Below the pieces are notes generated by a model. The model was not told the DNA's origin. It saw only the letters and a program-made list of their open reading frames with translations, and searched no databases. Below are positions 45,323 to 54,869 of a stretch of 64,000 nucleotides of DNA, piece by piece. Source of the DNA: Catalinimonas sp038039535 (GTDB lineage Bacteria; Bacteroidota; Bacteroidia; Cytophagales; Cyclobacteriaceae); contig NZ_JBBPHP010000034.1 in the NCBI RefSeq assembly GCF_038039535.1, positions 10,500-74,499 of the forward strand, given 5' to 3'. The translations under genes and the position numbers were made by a program. Every line of letters begins with the position of its first letter. The stretch's first letter is position 1.

Positions 45323-48300
45323 TTACAAACTTAGGTTGAGGCCTATAGAATACACAGAAGGCACAGGGATAGCATTAATATCTCTGCGTTCGGGGTCAGG
45401 TCCGCCAAACTCGCTGCTCTTAAGCCAGAACAGATTTTCAGCTTGTACATAAAATCTTAGGTTGCTTACCGGCCCCAGGTTTTCTAAGGTTCCATCGGAT
45501 AAGCTATAGCCTATTGATAAGTTTCTGAGCTTAAAATAAGAGTTGTTGACAAACAGATAGTCAGAAGTTCTGGTCTCATTATTTCCGTCAGAAAGCGTTA
45601 GTGCCGGAATCGTAGCGTTAGGGTTATCAGGCGTCCAGGCATTCAGCGTACCCGGTCCTACATTGTCTCTACCCCGGATAAACTCGTTGAGAAAGATATA
45701 ATTGTCAAAGCCTCTGCGGCCGGATACGCCTGAGCCAAACAGAGAAAGGTCAAAACCGCGATAAGCCATGTTGATGCTCAGCCCATATTCCAGTTTGGGT
45801 AGCGTAGTACCAAAATACTCCTGGTCCAGCGCATTTACTACTCCATCTTCATTCAGATCTATATAACGGATTCTGCCGGGAGCGGCGCCTACCTGAGTAG
45901 CGTGGGCATCTACTTCTGCCTCATTCTGAAATAAGCCATCTGTACGAAAGCCAAATATGGCAAACTGAGACTCACCAAGTATATCCTGTTCGGCATTTCC
46001 GGCAAATCCGGTGCGTACCTCTTCCGGCAGTACAGTGATTTCATCGCGGAAGCTGCTGAAGTTAGTAGAGATAGTGTAGCTCAGCCCACTTTCCAGGTCA
46101 TCGGTATAGCCTAAAGCGAGCTCCCATCCCTGGTTTTCTACCGTAGCTCCATTGAGCGTTCTCAGCACTCCTTCACCAGCCGCTGATGCCACCGGAGGAG
46201 TAATCAGGATATTGGTCGTTTCTCTGGTAAAATAGTCAAATGAACCTTGTAGCTTTTGTGTAAAGAATCCGAAGTCCACTCCGACGTTAAACTCGGTAGT
46301 GGTTTCCCACTGCAAGTCAGGGTTGGCTCCCTGTATGGAGACAAAGCCGGAAGGTAGCGTACCGGTATTATTTCCTGCCAGGTCGTAGGCAGTGCCTACA
46401 TTATAAAACTGATCAAAGAAAAAGCCCGTCTGGCGTACCTGCTCCTGGGTAAGGCCGTAGCGAGGGGCAAACAGACCAAAGCGGGATAAGTCGCCAATGG
46501 ATTGGTTGCCTACCTGACCGTAACCTGCTCTAAGCTTAAGTTGTGTAAGTATTTCTATGTCATCCATAAAACCTTCCTGATCAATTCTCCAACCTACTGT
46601 AGCCGCCGGAAAAATACCATAGCGGTTGTTGGCTCCAAACCTGGAAGATCCGTCTCTTCTGATGGTAGCTGAGGCTAAGTATTTGTCCTGAAAGCGGTAG
46701 CTGATTTTACCAAATTGTGAAAGCAGACGGCTTCCGGTACGATCTCCGGTATTGTTTCTTAAACCAGTAGCAGCATCCAGCACAAAGAAATCTTCTGTTT
46801 CTATGGCAAACTCCTGGGCACTGGCAGTAAGGAATGTCAGATCTGTTCTGACCGCTTCTACTCCTGCCAGAAAATCGAAGTTGTGCTCCCCCAGTTCCAG
46901 GTGATAAGTAATGGTATTGGAGAAAGTAAGGCTGAGGTAAGTGTTGTCCCGATGCTGTAAACTGTTGATCGTTCTGGAGATAAATCCATTGGATACCCTT
47001 GGCTCAATATTTTTTACACTTACTTCATTATAATCCACACCCAGGCTGCTTCTGAAGTTTAGCCCTTCGGCGATACCGATCTGCGCGAATACATTTCCCA
47101 GAAAAGAATTGCGATGGGTATTGTCCCAGCGGTTGATGTATTGCATGAGTAAAGGATTATTGCGGTCAGAATACCCTGAACCCAAAGGCCCGGCAAAATC
47201 TCCGTCAGCGGTATAAACCGGAATGGTAGGTGCCAACGTCACGGCCAGGCCGGGAGTAGGGGCAGAGCCTACATCGGGTGAAGCCAGTGTTTCATTGGAA
47301 GAGGCAAACTGTGTATTGACACCAAAATTCAATACATTATCAAATAAGTTGAAATTAGAATTGAGCTTGGCGGTATAGCGGTCGTAATTGGTATAAGCCA
47401 AAGTTCCTGTATTCTTAAGGTAGCCGATGTTGGCCAATAGAAAAGCATTTTCTGTTCCTCCTGAAACGGTCAAATCATTGTTGTATACATAGCCGGTTTC
47501 GTACATCACATCCTGCCAGTCGGTATCTCCGGCGGGTACATTCTGATTGCCTCCTACAAATGGTTGTACAGTCACACTATTGAGCACAGGATTATCAAAA
47601 TCTCCATTCCAGTCAAAATCATAAATTTCTCCATAACCGCCGGTGGGGTCGGTACGATCGTTGACCGAGGCCTGCCACAGCGCTCTTCCTCTGCCTACCG
47701 CATCCAGCATTTCAAAGCGCTGCTGCCTTTCCGATAAGGCGGAAACATTAGAGTTGAACTGCACGCTAAATTTATTATCCCCACCTTTTACGCTGTTTCG
47801 GGTAGAGACGATCAGTACCCCGTTGGAGGCACGGGAACCATAAATAGAAGCAGCGGAAGCGTCTTTCAACACTTGTATTGATTCTATTACGCTGGGGTTC
47901 AGGCTGGCGAAAACCTCAGGGCGAGTGGTAGGCACTCCATCAATGATGTATAAAGGATTGTTATCCCCCAGGGTATTGGCTCCGCGTATGAGAATCTGCT
48001 GGTTGGTACCGGTAGGATCGCCCGAACGTTCAATGTACAATCCTGGAACGCGGCCTTGTAAGGCCTGAGCCGGGTTTCCCGAACTCATACTTTGTCCTTT
48101 GAGTGGTTCCAGTTCTACCACCGCTACTGCACCGGTAAGGTCCACTTTTCTCTCCGCCGTATAACCTACTACGACTACTTCTTGCAGCGACTGTACATCT
48201 TCCTGCAGGTTAACGTCAATGGTAGATTGATTACCTACGGGGATAGTTTGAGAAGCATAACCTACGGAAGTAAATAGTAGGGTGTCGGTTGAAGACACCC

Positions 48301-48517
48301 CCCCCAGGTTGTATTGGCCCATAATATCAGTAACTGTACCCTGGCTGGTGCCTTTAATCAGTACGTTGACGCCGGGAAGCCCTTCATTATTTTCATCGGT
48401 CACGGTGCCGGAAACCGTAGTGGTTTGGGCCCAGCTCTGATTCAGGCTGAAAAGAAAACAGATGACCAGCAGGCCTCCATACTTTTGCAGCACTTTGTGT
48501 AAAGCTTGCTTTTTCAT
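45323..48517 (-). CDS. SusC/RagA-family TonB-dependent outer-membrane transporter
   Basis: This TonB-dependent receptor of the SusC type imports oligosaccharides. A signal peptide ends near residue 30 (SWAQ), followed by the carboxypeptidase-regulatory-like domain (about 34-112, VSGTVTDENNEGLPGVNVLIKG). A TonB-box-like stretch is near SLQEVVVVGY, then the plug domain (about 120-240) with NPLYIIDGVPT, then the 22-strand barrel. The C-terminus ends YSIGLNLSL. The 1064-residue length is normal. It pairs with SusD 30 bp downstream and lies 110 bp after the kinase gene on the same strand. Substrate inferred as fructo-oligosaccharide or sucrose. Confidence 0.96.
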   Translation of the reverse strand: MKKQALHKVLQKYGGLLVICFLFSLNQSWAQTTTVSGTVTDENNEGLPGVNVLIKGTSQGTVTDIMGQYNLGGVSSTDTLLFTSVGYASQTIPVGNQSTIDVNLQEDVQSLQEVVVVGYTAERKVDLTGAVAVVELEPLKGQSMSSGNPAQALQGRVPGLYIERSGDPTGTNQQILIRGANTLGDNNPLYIIDGVPTTRPEVFASLNPSVIESIQVLKDASAASIYGSRASNGVLIVSTRNSVKGGDNKFSVQFNSNVSALSERQQRFEMLDAVGRGRALWQASVNDRTDPTGGYGEIYDFDWNGDFDNPVLNSVTVQPFVGGNQNVPAGDTDWQDVMYETGYVYNNDLTVSGGTENAFLLANIGYLKNTGTLAYTNYDRYTAKLNSNFNLFDNVLNFGVNTQFASSNETLASPDVGSAPTPGLAVTLAPTIPVYTADGDFAGPLGSGYSDRNNPLLMQYINRWDNTHRNSFLGNVFAQIGIAEGLNFRSSLGVDYNEVSVKNIEPRVSNGFISRTINSLQHRDNTYLSLTFSNTITYHLELGEHNFDFLAGVEAVRTDLTFLTASAQEFAIETEDFFVLDAATGLRNNTGDRTGSRLLSQFGKISYRFQDKYLASATIRRDGSSRFGANNRYGIFPAATVGWRIDQEGFMDDIEILTQLKLRAGYGQVGNQSIGDLSRFGLFAPRYGLTQEQVRQTGFFFDQFYNVGTAYDLAGNNTGTLPSGFVSIQGANPDLQWETTTEFNVGVDFGFFTQKLQGSFDYFTRETTNILITPPVASAAGEGVLRTLNGATVENQGWELALGYTDDLESGLSYTISTNFSSFRDEITVLPEEVRTGFAGNAEQDILGESQFAIFGFRTDGLFQNEAEVDAHATQVGAAPGRIRYIDLNEDGVVNALDQEYFGTTLPKLEYGLSINMAYRGFDLSLFGSGVSGRRGFDNYIFLNEFIRGRDNVGPGTLNAWTPDNPNATIPALTLSDGNNETRTSDYLFVNNSYFKLRNLSIGYSLSDGTLENLGPVSNLRFYVQAENLFWLKSSEFGGPDPERRDINAIPVPSVYSIGLNLSL

Positions 48518-48627
48518 AGTAAAAGTAGTTTAAAGTTGTTGATGAGAATTAAGGTTGATGATGACCAACCATCTTTGTATGGTATTTCATCCGTCGTGAA
48601 GCTTGTTTTCATAATAGGTCAGGCGTA

Positions 48628-49530
48628 TTATTTGAAGTAATTTTTAATAATCTGAGTATTCACCTTGGGTGTTGCGCCTTTTTGAGCAGCCACATAAGCA
48701 CCAACGGCACAACCGTATTGCAGACATTCCTTCGGACTTTTGTTGTGCAGCATCTGGCTGAGAAATGCACCCAGAAAAGCATCGCCGCTGCCTACCGTAT
48801 CGGCTACCGTAACCTGATAGCCTTTCTGGAAATGAAGTATGCCATCGCTTAGTAAGCTGGCTCCCTTACTACCCTGGGTTACACAGACAGTATCCAGACT
48901 AAATTTTTCTGCCAGATGAAAAATATCATCTTCGTGTACTTCCGAGGCTTTTTTGTCCAGATACCACTGCGCAAGAAGTGACAACTCTTCTTCATTGAGC
49001 TTTACAAAGTCAGCCTGTTCCAGAAGCTGCCGGATCAGTTCAGCATCATAAAAAGGCTTCCGCAGATTCACATCAAATACTTTGGTTTTGGCCAACGAGA
49101 GCAGTTCCAGCAGAGTCGCCCTTGAGGTCTCGCCCCGGGCAGCCAGACTGCCGTACAGAAATATTTCCGAGGATTTGGCTGCGTCTCTAAGTGCATCGGT
49201 AGTTTCTATAAAATCCCATGCAGAGGGGTAGACGATTTCATAACTCACATCTTCCGATTTGCTCACATCGGCATACACTTTTCCGCTGGGGTGCTTCTCG
49301 TCTTTCTGTATCCATTGGATAGACAGACCTCTTTCGTTGAGGTAATTGAGCAGTGATGCTCCTTCTTCATCTTCGCCTACCCGGGAGACAAAATGGGTAG
49401 GGATCTGATGCTGATACAGGTGGAGGGCTACGTTCATTGGCGCGCCACCGGGCAGTCTGCCATCTGGGAAGATATCATAGAGCATCTCCCCATAGCAGAG
49501 CACAGATTTTTTGTGACTATACTTTTTCAT
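48628..49530 (-). CDS. PfkB-family sugar kinase, probable fructokinase
   Basis: This is a ribokinase/PfkB-type kinase, likely phosphorylating fructose with ATP in the cytoplasm. The N-terminal substrate signature reads YDIFPDGRLPGGAPMNVA (residues 18-35). The C-terminal PfkB signature has DTVGSGDAFLGAFLS with the catalytic base Asp250. Length 300 is standard. Its start overlaps the MFS porter stop by 14 bp, so the two are translationally coupled. The fructan context supports fructokinase rather than another sugar kinase. Confidence 0.93.
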   Translation of the reverse strand: MKKYSHKKSVLCYGEMLYDIFPDGRLPGGAPMNVALHLYQHQIPTHFVSRVGEDEEGASLLNYLNERGLSIQWIQKDEKHPSGKVYADVSKSEDVSYEIVYPSAWDFIETTDALRDAAKSSEIFLYGSLAARGETSRATLLELLSLAKTKVFDVNLRKPFYDAELIRQLLEQADFVKLNEEELSLLAQWYLDKKASEVHEDDIFHLAEKFSLDTVCVTQGSKGASLLSDGILHFQKGYQVTVADTVGSGDAFLGAFLSQMLHNKSPKECLQYGCAVGAYVAAQKGATPKVNTQIIKNYFK

Positions 49531-50854
49531 AATTCAGGCTGGTTTCCATTTCTTCTAAAGATTTTCCATTGGTTTCAGGCATCATTCTGATCACAAAAAT
49601 GAGTTGCAACACCATCATGCCGCTAAACAGCAGGAAGGTGGTTCCTCCTCCCAATGCCTCGGTGATAATCGGAAATACAAAGGCGATCACAGCGGCCATC
49701 AGCCAGTGGGTAAAGCTGCCCAGGCATTGGCCGTAAGCCCTCACCCGATTTGGGAAGATCTCCGAAATAAATACCCAGATCACTGCGCCCTGCGAAAAGG
49801 CAAAAAAAGCGATGTACAAGAATAGATAGATAGGTACCCACATGCCTCCAAAAGACTCAGTAAAAAAAGAATAGGAGACCAGCCCCAAGGTGATGATGAG
49901 CCCGACTGAGCCAATGAGCATGAGCTTACGTCTGCCCACCCGGTCTATGAAGTTCATGGCCAGCAGTGTGGCAGCAAAATTGGTGATACCAATCCCGGCG
50001 GTAGAGAGCAAAGAGGCTTCCGTACCCAAACCGGTCATCACAAAAATACGCGGAGCGTAGTAGATGATGGCGTTGATGCCTGATAGCTGGTTGAACATGG
50101 CAAAGAGTATGGCCAGCGTAATGGGGAAACTGTATTTTCTGGAAAAGAAAGGTGTTTGGGTAGCTGCCCTGTCTATCTCGGCTGAATTTTGGATAGATTT
50201 CATCTCCGCGACTGCACCCTCGGGATTGCTGATCTTAAGGGTTTTCAGCGCATCGGCCAGATTACCTTTTTTGGTAATCAGCCAGCGGGGACTCTCGGGC
50301 ACGAATAGTACCAGGATTAGAAAGACCAATGCAGGAAAGGCTTCTACGCCCAGCATCCAGCGCCAGGACAGATCCCAGATGGTGCCAATAAGGTAATTGG
50401 AAAAGTAGGCGATCAGGATACCGAATACTACATTGAACTGGAAAAGAGCGACCAATCTGCCCCTGGACTTGGGCGGTGAAATTTCCGAAATATACATGGG
50501 AGCAGCCACGGATGAAGCGCCCACGCCTAAACCACCAATGAATCTGAAGAAAAGAAAAAGATACCAGTCGGTAACCAATGCTGAGCCTAAAGCAGAGATC
50601 AGATAAAGTACGGCTATCCAGAATAAGGTTTTCTTTCTTCCCCATGCATCCGAAGGGATGCCGCCAAACAGGGCTCCGATTACTGTACCTATAAGGGCAA
50701 TAGAAACAGTAAGGCCATGCTGTACACTACTAAGTTGCCAGACTGTCTGTATGGTTTGTTCGGCTCCGGAGATCACGGCTGTGTCAAAACCAAAGAGAAA
50801 TCCGCCTAACGCCACTGTGATTGACCAGAAAAGGATGTGACCGTTTTTTATCAT
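49517..50854 (-). CDS. MFS sugar porter (sugar:H+ symporter)
   Basis: This is a twelve-helix Major Facilitator of the sugar-porter family, probably moving fructose or sucrose from periplasm to cytoplasm. Family signatures are visible: LGGFLFGFDTAVISG in helix 1, the cytoplasmic WGRKKTLF loop, PMYISEISPPKSRGRLVALFQ in the middle, PESPRWL before the central loop, DRVGRRKLML in the second half and PETNGKSLEEME near the end. The ATG at 50854 is preferred over an upstream start at 50890, since it leads straight into helix 1 (MIKNGHILFW). It overlaps the kinase gene by 14 bp. Confidence 0.94.
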   Translation of the reverse strand: MIKNGHILFWSITVALGGFLFGFDTAVISGAEQTIQTVWQLSSVQHGLTVSIALIGTVIGALFGGIPSDAWGRKKTLFWIAVLYLISALGSALVTDWYLFLFFRFIGGLGVGASSVAAPMYISEISPPKSRGRLVALFQFNVVFGILIAYFSNYLIGTIWDLSWRWMLGVEAFPALVFLILVLFVPESPRWLITKKGNLADALKTLKISNPEGAVAEMKSIQNSAEIDRAATQTPFFSRKYSFPITLAILFAMFNQLSGINAIIYYAPRIFVMTGLGTEASLLSTAGIGITNFAATLLAMNFIDRVGRRKLMLIGSVGLIITLGLVSYSFFTESFGGMWVPIYLFLYIAFFAFSQGAVIWVFISEIFPNRVRAYGQCLGSFTHWLMAAVIAFVFPIITEALGGGTTFLLFSGMMVLQLIFVIRMMPETNGKSLEEMETSLNYEKV

Positions 50855-51009
50855 GAGTAGGTTGTTGTGTTTACTCAAATGTAGGCACACCCTTAGCCAG
50901 GGAAGTTCAATTCCGTATCAATCCATTTCAAATTTGATACATAGAGAGATAATATTTGTTAAAATGATATAATCAGCGTTTTAATAAAGGTTATTAGTAA
51001 CAAATTATT
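50855..51009 (-). promoter_or_regulatory. putative promoter/operator region of the fructan operon
   Basis: This spacer separates the regulator's terminator from the porter gene and should hold the promoter of the downstream operon. A copy of TTTCAAATTTGATAC lies at 50926-50940, and a near-identical copy (TTTCAAATTTGTTAC) at 51039-51053 just past the terminator. A related GTAACAAATT string lies between them. They could be regulator-binding sites, but the sequence is A/T-rich and chance is not excluded. Confidence 0.3.
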
Positions 51010-51035
51010 AAAAAATAAGCCTTAGGGCTAAGGCT
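51010..51035 (-). terminator. intrinsic terminator after the hybrid regulator gene
   Basis: Read on the minus strand, AGCCTTA and TAAGGCT form a seven-pair stem around GCCC, followed by TATTTTTT. It lies about 40 bp after the regulator stop. This separates the regulator transcript from the porter/kinase/SusCD/GH32 transcript. Confidence 0.7.
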
Positions 51036-51075
51036 GGCTTTCAAATTTGTTACATCAACTTCTAAAATGGTTACA

Positions 51076-53874
51076 TCAGGTAGTAGAAGTAATGCTGCGG
51101 ATGTATTCGGAAGGAGAGAGCTGGTATTCATTTTTAAAGACGGTAGAGAAATATGCAGGGGAAGAAAAGCCAACTTCGTAGGCAATTTCGGCAATGCTAA
51201 GTTCCTGTAGCATAAGTAATTCTTTGGCCTTAGTCAGGCGCAACTGTTTGATATAATCATTTACGCTCATTCCCAACAAAGCTTTTACTTTGCGATAGAG
51301 TTGTACGCGTGATAGTCCTGTCTCTCTGGCAATCTCATTGACACTCAGCTCAGGGTCGCCAAGCTTTTGATCTACGATAGACTTAAATTTATCAAGAAAG
51401 ACTTTATCCAGCTTATTGACACCTTCGGGTATTTCTATCGGCTCAGTGGAAGATTTGCCCAGATAATGCTGACGCAGTATTTCACGGCTTTGTAGCAGTT
51501 GGATGATACGGGCCATCAAATATTTGGTATGAAAAGGCTTGACGATATAGGCATCTGCTCCGGTTTGCAGGCCTTCCACCTGCTGATCGGTTGTATCTCG
51601 GGCGGTGAGCAAAATGACAGGAATATGCGAAGTTCTGAAATCAGTTTTGATGGTTTTAGCAAAGGTAATACCATCGGTCCCCGGCATCATAATGTCACTA
51701 ATGATCAGGTCGGGTACTTCCTCAAAAGCTAATGCCAGCCCCTGGTCACCATCGCTGGCACTTAGCACCTGGTAGTGGGGCTTTAGTTTAGATATCAGAA
51801 ATTTGTTAAGGTCAGCATTGTCCTCAATCACCAGGATGCTGGTTTCAGGAGAGGAGGTAATGGCTCTAAGTGGCTCTACCTTTTCATTTGCTTCATCTTC
51901 GTAAATACTTCTCAAAGGAATATGCTTATAAGCAGGCTCAGTCTCTGTATATTCCTCTTTTTTCAGATGTTCCCTGCCTAAAGGAAGCTTAATTTCAAAG
52001 CAGGTGCCCTTGTCCTTTTCACTGTCAATTTTGATAGAGCCATGATGCATCTGTATCAGTTCACGTGAAAGCGAAAGCCCTAAACCGGTGCCCATACTAT
52101 TGTTTTGTTCTCCCCGGTAAAACCTCTCAAAAGCGTGGGCGATGTGCTCCCTTGACATGCCTCTGCCATTATCTTTGATCAGTATTCTGGCTTGCTTCTT
52201 ATCGGTGTCCTGCTCTATCATCACCAGTATCTTGCCTCCGTCAGCCGTGTACTTAAAAGCATTGGATAGGAGGTTGAAGAAAACTTTATCCAGCATGGAG
52301 TCATCAAACCAAAGCTCAAGCTGGGGCTCAATCGTAACCAGTTGATAATCAATATTCCTTTTGCTGGCAGTAGTTTCAAAGGCAGAGAAAATTTCCTGGA
52401 TAAAGGATACCAGATCACCACGAGAGGCTTTAAGGGCCATTTTACCATGCTCTATCCGGCGGAAATCCAGTAGCTGACTGACCAATCTCAGCAGGCGGGC
52501 AGCGTTCTTTTTTATCAGTTGAATATCTTTATGGAAGGATTCTTTACTGAGAGACTCACTTTCCAGGATATCTTCAATGGAGGTGAGAATCAGGGTAATG
52601 GGGGTGCGAAATTCGTGAGAGATATCCGTAAAGAAGCGGAATTTCGCCTGATTGGCCTCTTCTGTTTCCTGCGCAAGTTGCATAATCTGGTTACGCTGCT
52701 TCAGGATCTCTTCGTTCTTGCTTTTCAACTGACGATTGGTTTCCAGCTTTTCTTTCAGTGCATAAAGTGCGTAGGCCCCCAGCACAATAGCTGCTACCAG
52801 GCTACTAATAACGACATAAAGCAAAGTGCGCTGGTTCTGATACACTGCCAACTGTTCCTGTATGGCGTTCTGTTGATTGACAATATCCTGTTGTTGCTCA
52901 TAGATTTTTTCAGCCTGTGATTTGATAATCTTGACATTGGACTGATCTATCACTGTGGTTTGGAGAATATTTTCTTTCTCATAAGGCTTGCCCTCCAGGA
53001 TATTGACAGCCAGCTCTATTGCCTTATCACCACCGGTAGGGTAAAGGAAGGTCGCATCCAGTATCCCATTATTAACCATATCAATACCCAGGCGAGGACC
53101 AAAAAGGCCATCAATCCCCAGTAGAATAGGCATATTTTCGGTCTGTGCAGCATCCAGTACCTGATGAGTAGCTCTGGCCATCATATCGTTGAAAGCAAAG
53201 ATAAGATCAGCCTGCTGCACCTTGTCTAGCTGATTTCGGATTTCCTTTCGGGCAACCTCTTCTTCCCATTGCCCATTGATAGAATCCATGAGCACCAAAT
53301 CGGGGTGGTTTTTCAGCGCATCTACAAAGCCCTGGTGGCGACCTTGTGCAGGGGTAGAACCAGGTAATCCAGTGATTTCCAGAATCTTTCCCCCTTCCGG
53401 GAGCAGGTTAGCAGCATAGGCACCGGCAATACTCCCGATCTCATAATTATCTGCTCCTACATAAGCGGTATAGTTATCGGAAGCGATCTTGCGGTCCACT
53501 ACAATGACTGGAATACCTGAATGATACACTTCCTCTACAATTGGGGTAATGGGCCGAGCTTCATTAGGTGAGACAATCAGGATGTCTATACCCTGATCTC
53601 GGAGAGCTTTAATATCTCCAATCTGCTGCTCATTGCTGGCATCCGCATTCTTATAAATAAGGGTGACGTGCTCATGAAAAGCCAGCTCTTTCTGCATCTC
53701 AAAGTACATGGTCTGTCGCCAGTCATCATCATCGACACACTGGGAGAAACCAATCACAATATTGTCTTCCGAACTTAACTGGCAGGAGAAAAAAAGTAGA
53801 GGTAAACACAGGGTCGGCCCAGCTATTTTAACCAGGTAATTACTAACAAGTTGTATATAATGCCGAATGCTCAT
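51076..53874 (-). CDS. hybrid two-component system regulator with periplasmic sugar-binding domain
   Basis: One polypeptide combines sensor and response regulator. In order: a leader with possible lipobox (Cys31); a periplasmic-binding-protein domain of the LacI/ribose-binding type (about 38-325); one membrane helix (about 350-373); a coiled coil (375-410); a histidine-kinase domain with phospho-His420 in DISHEFRTP; the ATPase domain (N-box near 534-541, DNGRGMS near 568); a receiver domain with phospho-Asp727; and an AraC-type helix-turn-helix (about 830-930). In Bacteroides the fructan regulator BT1754 has this layout and binds fructose; this protein is its likely counterpart. It has its own terminator downstream. 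Confidence 0.94.
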   Translation of the reverse strand: MSIRHYIQLVSNYLVKIAGPTLCLPLLFFSCQLSSEDNIVIGFSQCVDDDDWRQTMYFEMQKELAFHEHVTLIYKNADASNEQQIGDIKALRDQGIDILIVSPNEARPITPIVEEVYHSGIPVIVVDRKIASDNYTAYVGADNYEIGSIAGAYAANLLPEGGKILEITGLPGSTPAQGRHQGFVDALKNHPDLVLMDSINGQWEEEVARKEIRNQLDKVQQADLIFAFNDMMARATHQVLDAAQTENMPILLGIDGLFGPRLGIDMVNNGILDATFLYPTGGDKAIELAVNILEGKPYEKENILQTTVIDQSNVKIIKSQAEKIYEQQQDIVNQQNAIQEQLAVYQNQRTLLYVVISSLVAAIVLGAYALYALKEKLETNRQLKSKNEEILKQRNQIMQLAQETEEANQAKFRFFTDISHEFRTPITLILTSIEDILESESLSKESFHKDIQLIKKNAARLLRLVSQLLDFRRIEHGKMALKASRGDLVSFIQEIFSAFETTASKRNIDYQLVTIEPQLELWFDDSMLDKVFFNLLSNAFKYTADGGKILVMIEQDTDKKQARILIKDNGRGMSREHIAHAFERFYRGEQNNSMGTGLGLSLSRELIQMHHGSIKIDSEKDKGTCFEIKLPLGREHLKKEEYTETEPAYKHIPLRSIYEDEANEKVEPLRAITSSPETSILVIEDNADLNKFLISKLKPHYQVLSASDGDQGLALAFEEVPDLIISDIMMPGTDGITFAKTIKTDFRTSHIPVILLTARDTTDQQVEGLQTGADAYIVKPFHTKYLMARIIQLLQSREILRQHYLGKSSTEPIEIPEGVNKLDKVFLDKFKSIVDQKLGDPELSVNEIARETGLSRVQLYRKVKALLGMSVNDYIKQLRLTKAKELLMLQELSIAEIAYEVGFSSPAYFSTVFKNEYQLSPSEYIRSITSTT

Positions 53875-53942
53875 TTGTGCTGCTAGAGGAAATCAATGAA
53901 AATAAGATATATTATTTATCTGATAAATAGAAGCCTGAAATT

Positions 53943-53968
53943 ATTACAAATATTTAAAGTTTTGTAAT
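53943..53968. promoter_or_regulatory. inverted repeat upstream of the hybrid regulator gene
   Basis: The arms ATTACAAA and TTTGTAAT are perfectly complementary and separated by ten bases, one helical turn between arm edges. The repeat sits about 70-95 bp upstream of the regulator start. That is a suitable distance for a transcription-factor operator, possibly autoregulation. A/T-rich composition lowers confidence. Confidence 0.35.
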
Positions 53969-54290
53969 TATCCTATGAAGGCTTGTTCATAAATCGGATA
54001 GAATAGAAATGAGCTTTAAAAAGGTTACTATAAACATCATAAATATCAATTTTTATCATTGAGTAATTATTTATGCTCACTAGCAAAATGACGTGAAGCA
54101 TTGCTACTAATTCATACTAAACATAAGTAGATGTATAGTAAAGAGGGACTAGACAGGAATGAATTTACTTTTTTGTCATGATTACCTAATTTCTAAGAGC
54201 ATACATCAAGCCCTTTTATCTCAAGCTCAGTGTTTCTTCAATTTCATTCAAGATAAAACATGAGCTTTTAGCTCCTCAATAGTTCATGAG

Positions 54291-54314
54291 TATATAAGTA
54301 TATAAGTATATAAG
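54291..54314. repeat. TATATAAG tandem repeat, three copies
   Basis: Three exact, directly adjacent copies of the 8-base unit TATATAAG fill 24 bp. It lies in the non-coding region between the fructan regulator and the EamA gene, and could vary in copy number between strains. Confidence 0.85.
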
Positions 54315-54373
54315 CGCCTAGGTGTCTTGATAAGAACAAACATTCATCCCGAATGAAGAGTTATAAGCACATG

Positions 54374-54398
54374 AAAAAAGCCTGGCAAAATGCCAGGC
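54374..54398 (-). terminator. strong orphan intrinsic terminator, minus orientation
   Basis: GCCTGGCA and TGCCAGGC pair perfectly around a three-base loop, and on the minus strand six T residues follow. This is the best intrinsic terminator in the window. No intact minus-strand gene lies just upstream of it, so it ends either a small RNA, a short unannotated gene or the relic at 54529-54642. Confidence 0.75.
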
Positions 54399-54528
54399 CT
54401 TAATTCATTTCCATCAAGTAAACAGCCCAATTGCTTTTCCAGCGTCCGCCGAGGCGGTGATTATAGTTTAAAAAATTTATGTGCTCTAGTTCAAAAAATC
54501 TGGAATCACAATTATACCTAAACTATTA

Positions 54529-54642
54529 CTAATACCATGCCCATTGGTAAAAAGGCCAGAAACGAGCATTTCTCCTCAATTTCAAAGAAATAATTCCCCA
54601 TTGCTGTAGAAAATCCCCATCAATTCCCCAATAAGAATTCAC
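54529..54642 (-). other. short minus-strand reading frame, possible gene relic
   Basis: A GTG-started frame encodes 37 residues rich in Trp and Phe, with the segments YWGIDGDF, LKLRRNARFW and ending QWAWY. The same frame stays open for about ten codons further upstream with hydrophobic residues. The composition looks protein-like, and the strong minus-strand terminator lies 130 bp downstream. I do not recognise a family. It may be the end of a decayed gene or a very small membrane protein. Confidence 0.25.
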
Positions 54643-54869
54643 TAAAAAAATTCCGATGAGCAGAAATTCCCTGGTAACTCAGCTTTATAAATAACGACAA
54701 GTAGAGTTTAGAAATCGCAAAAATGACTCTTCTTATTGGAAATAGGTTTTTTAGGTTTATCAACTTAAAGAAGACTATTGTCAACCAGCAAATTGTGCAA
54801 TTGTACCTGTGTTACAGACCTTGTGCATCATAACGCGTAACTCTCTTCCATCATCGGAGTAAACTCCTC

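Larger units (their letters stand above)
53875..54869. other. long non-coding region between the fructan locus and the EamA gene
   Basis: There is no intact gene. Separate entries describe an inverted repeat near the regulator start, a triple 8-bp repeat, an orphan terminator and a short minus-strand reading frame. The remaining sequence is A/T-rich. It contains the promoter regions of the minus-strand hybrid regulator and the plus-strand EamA gene. Confidence 0.5.
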
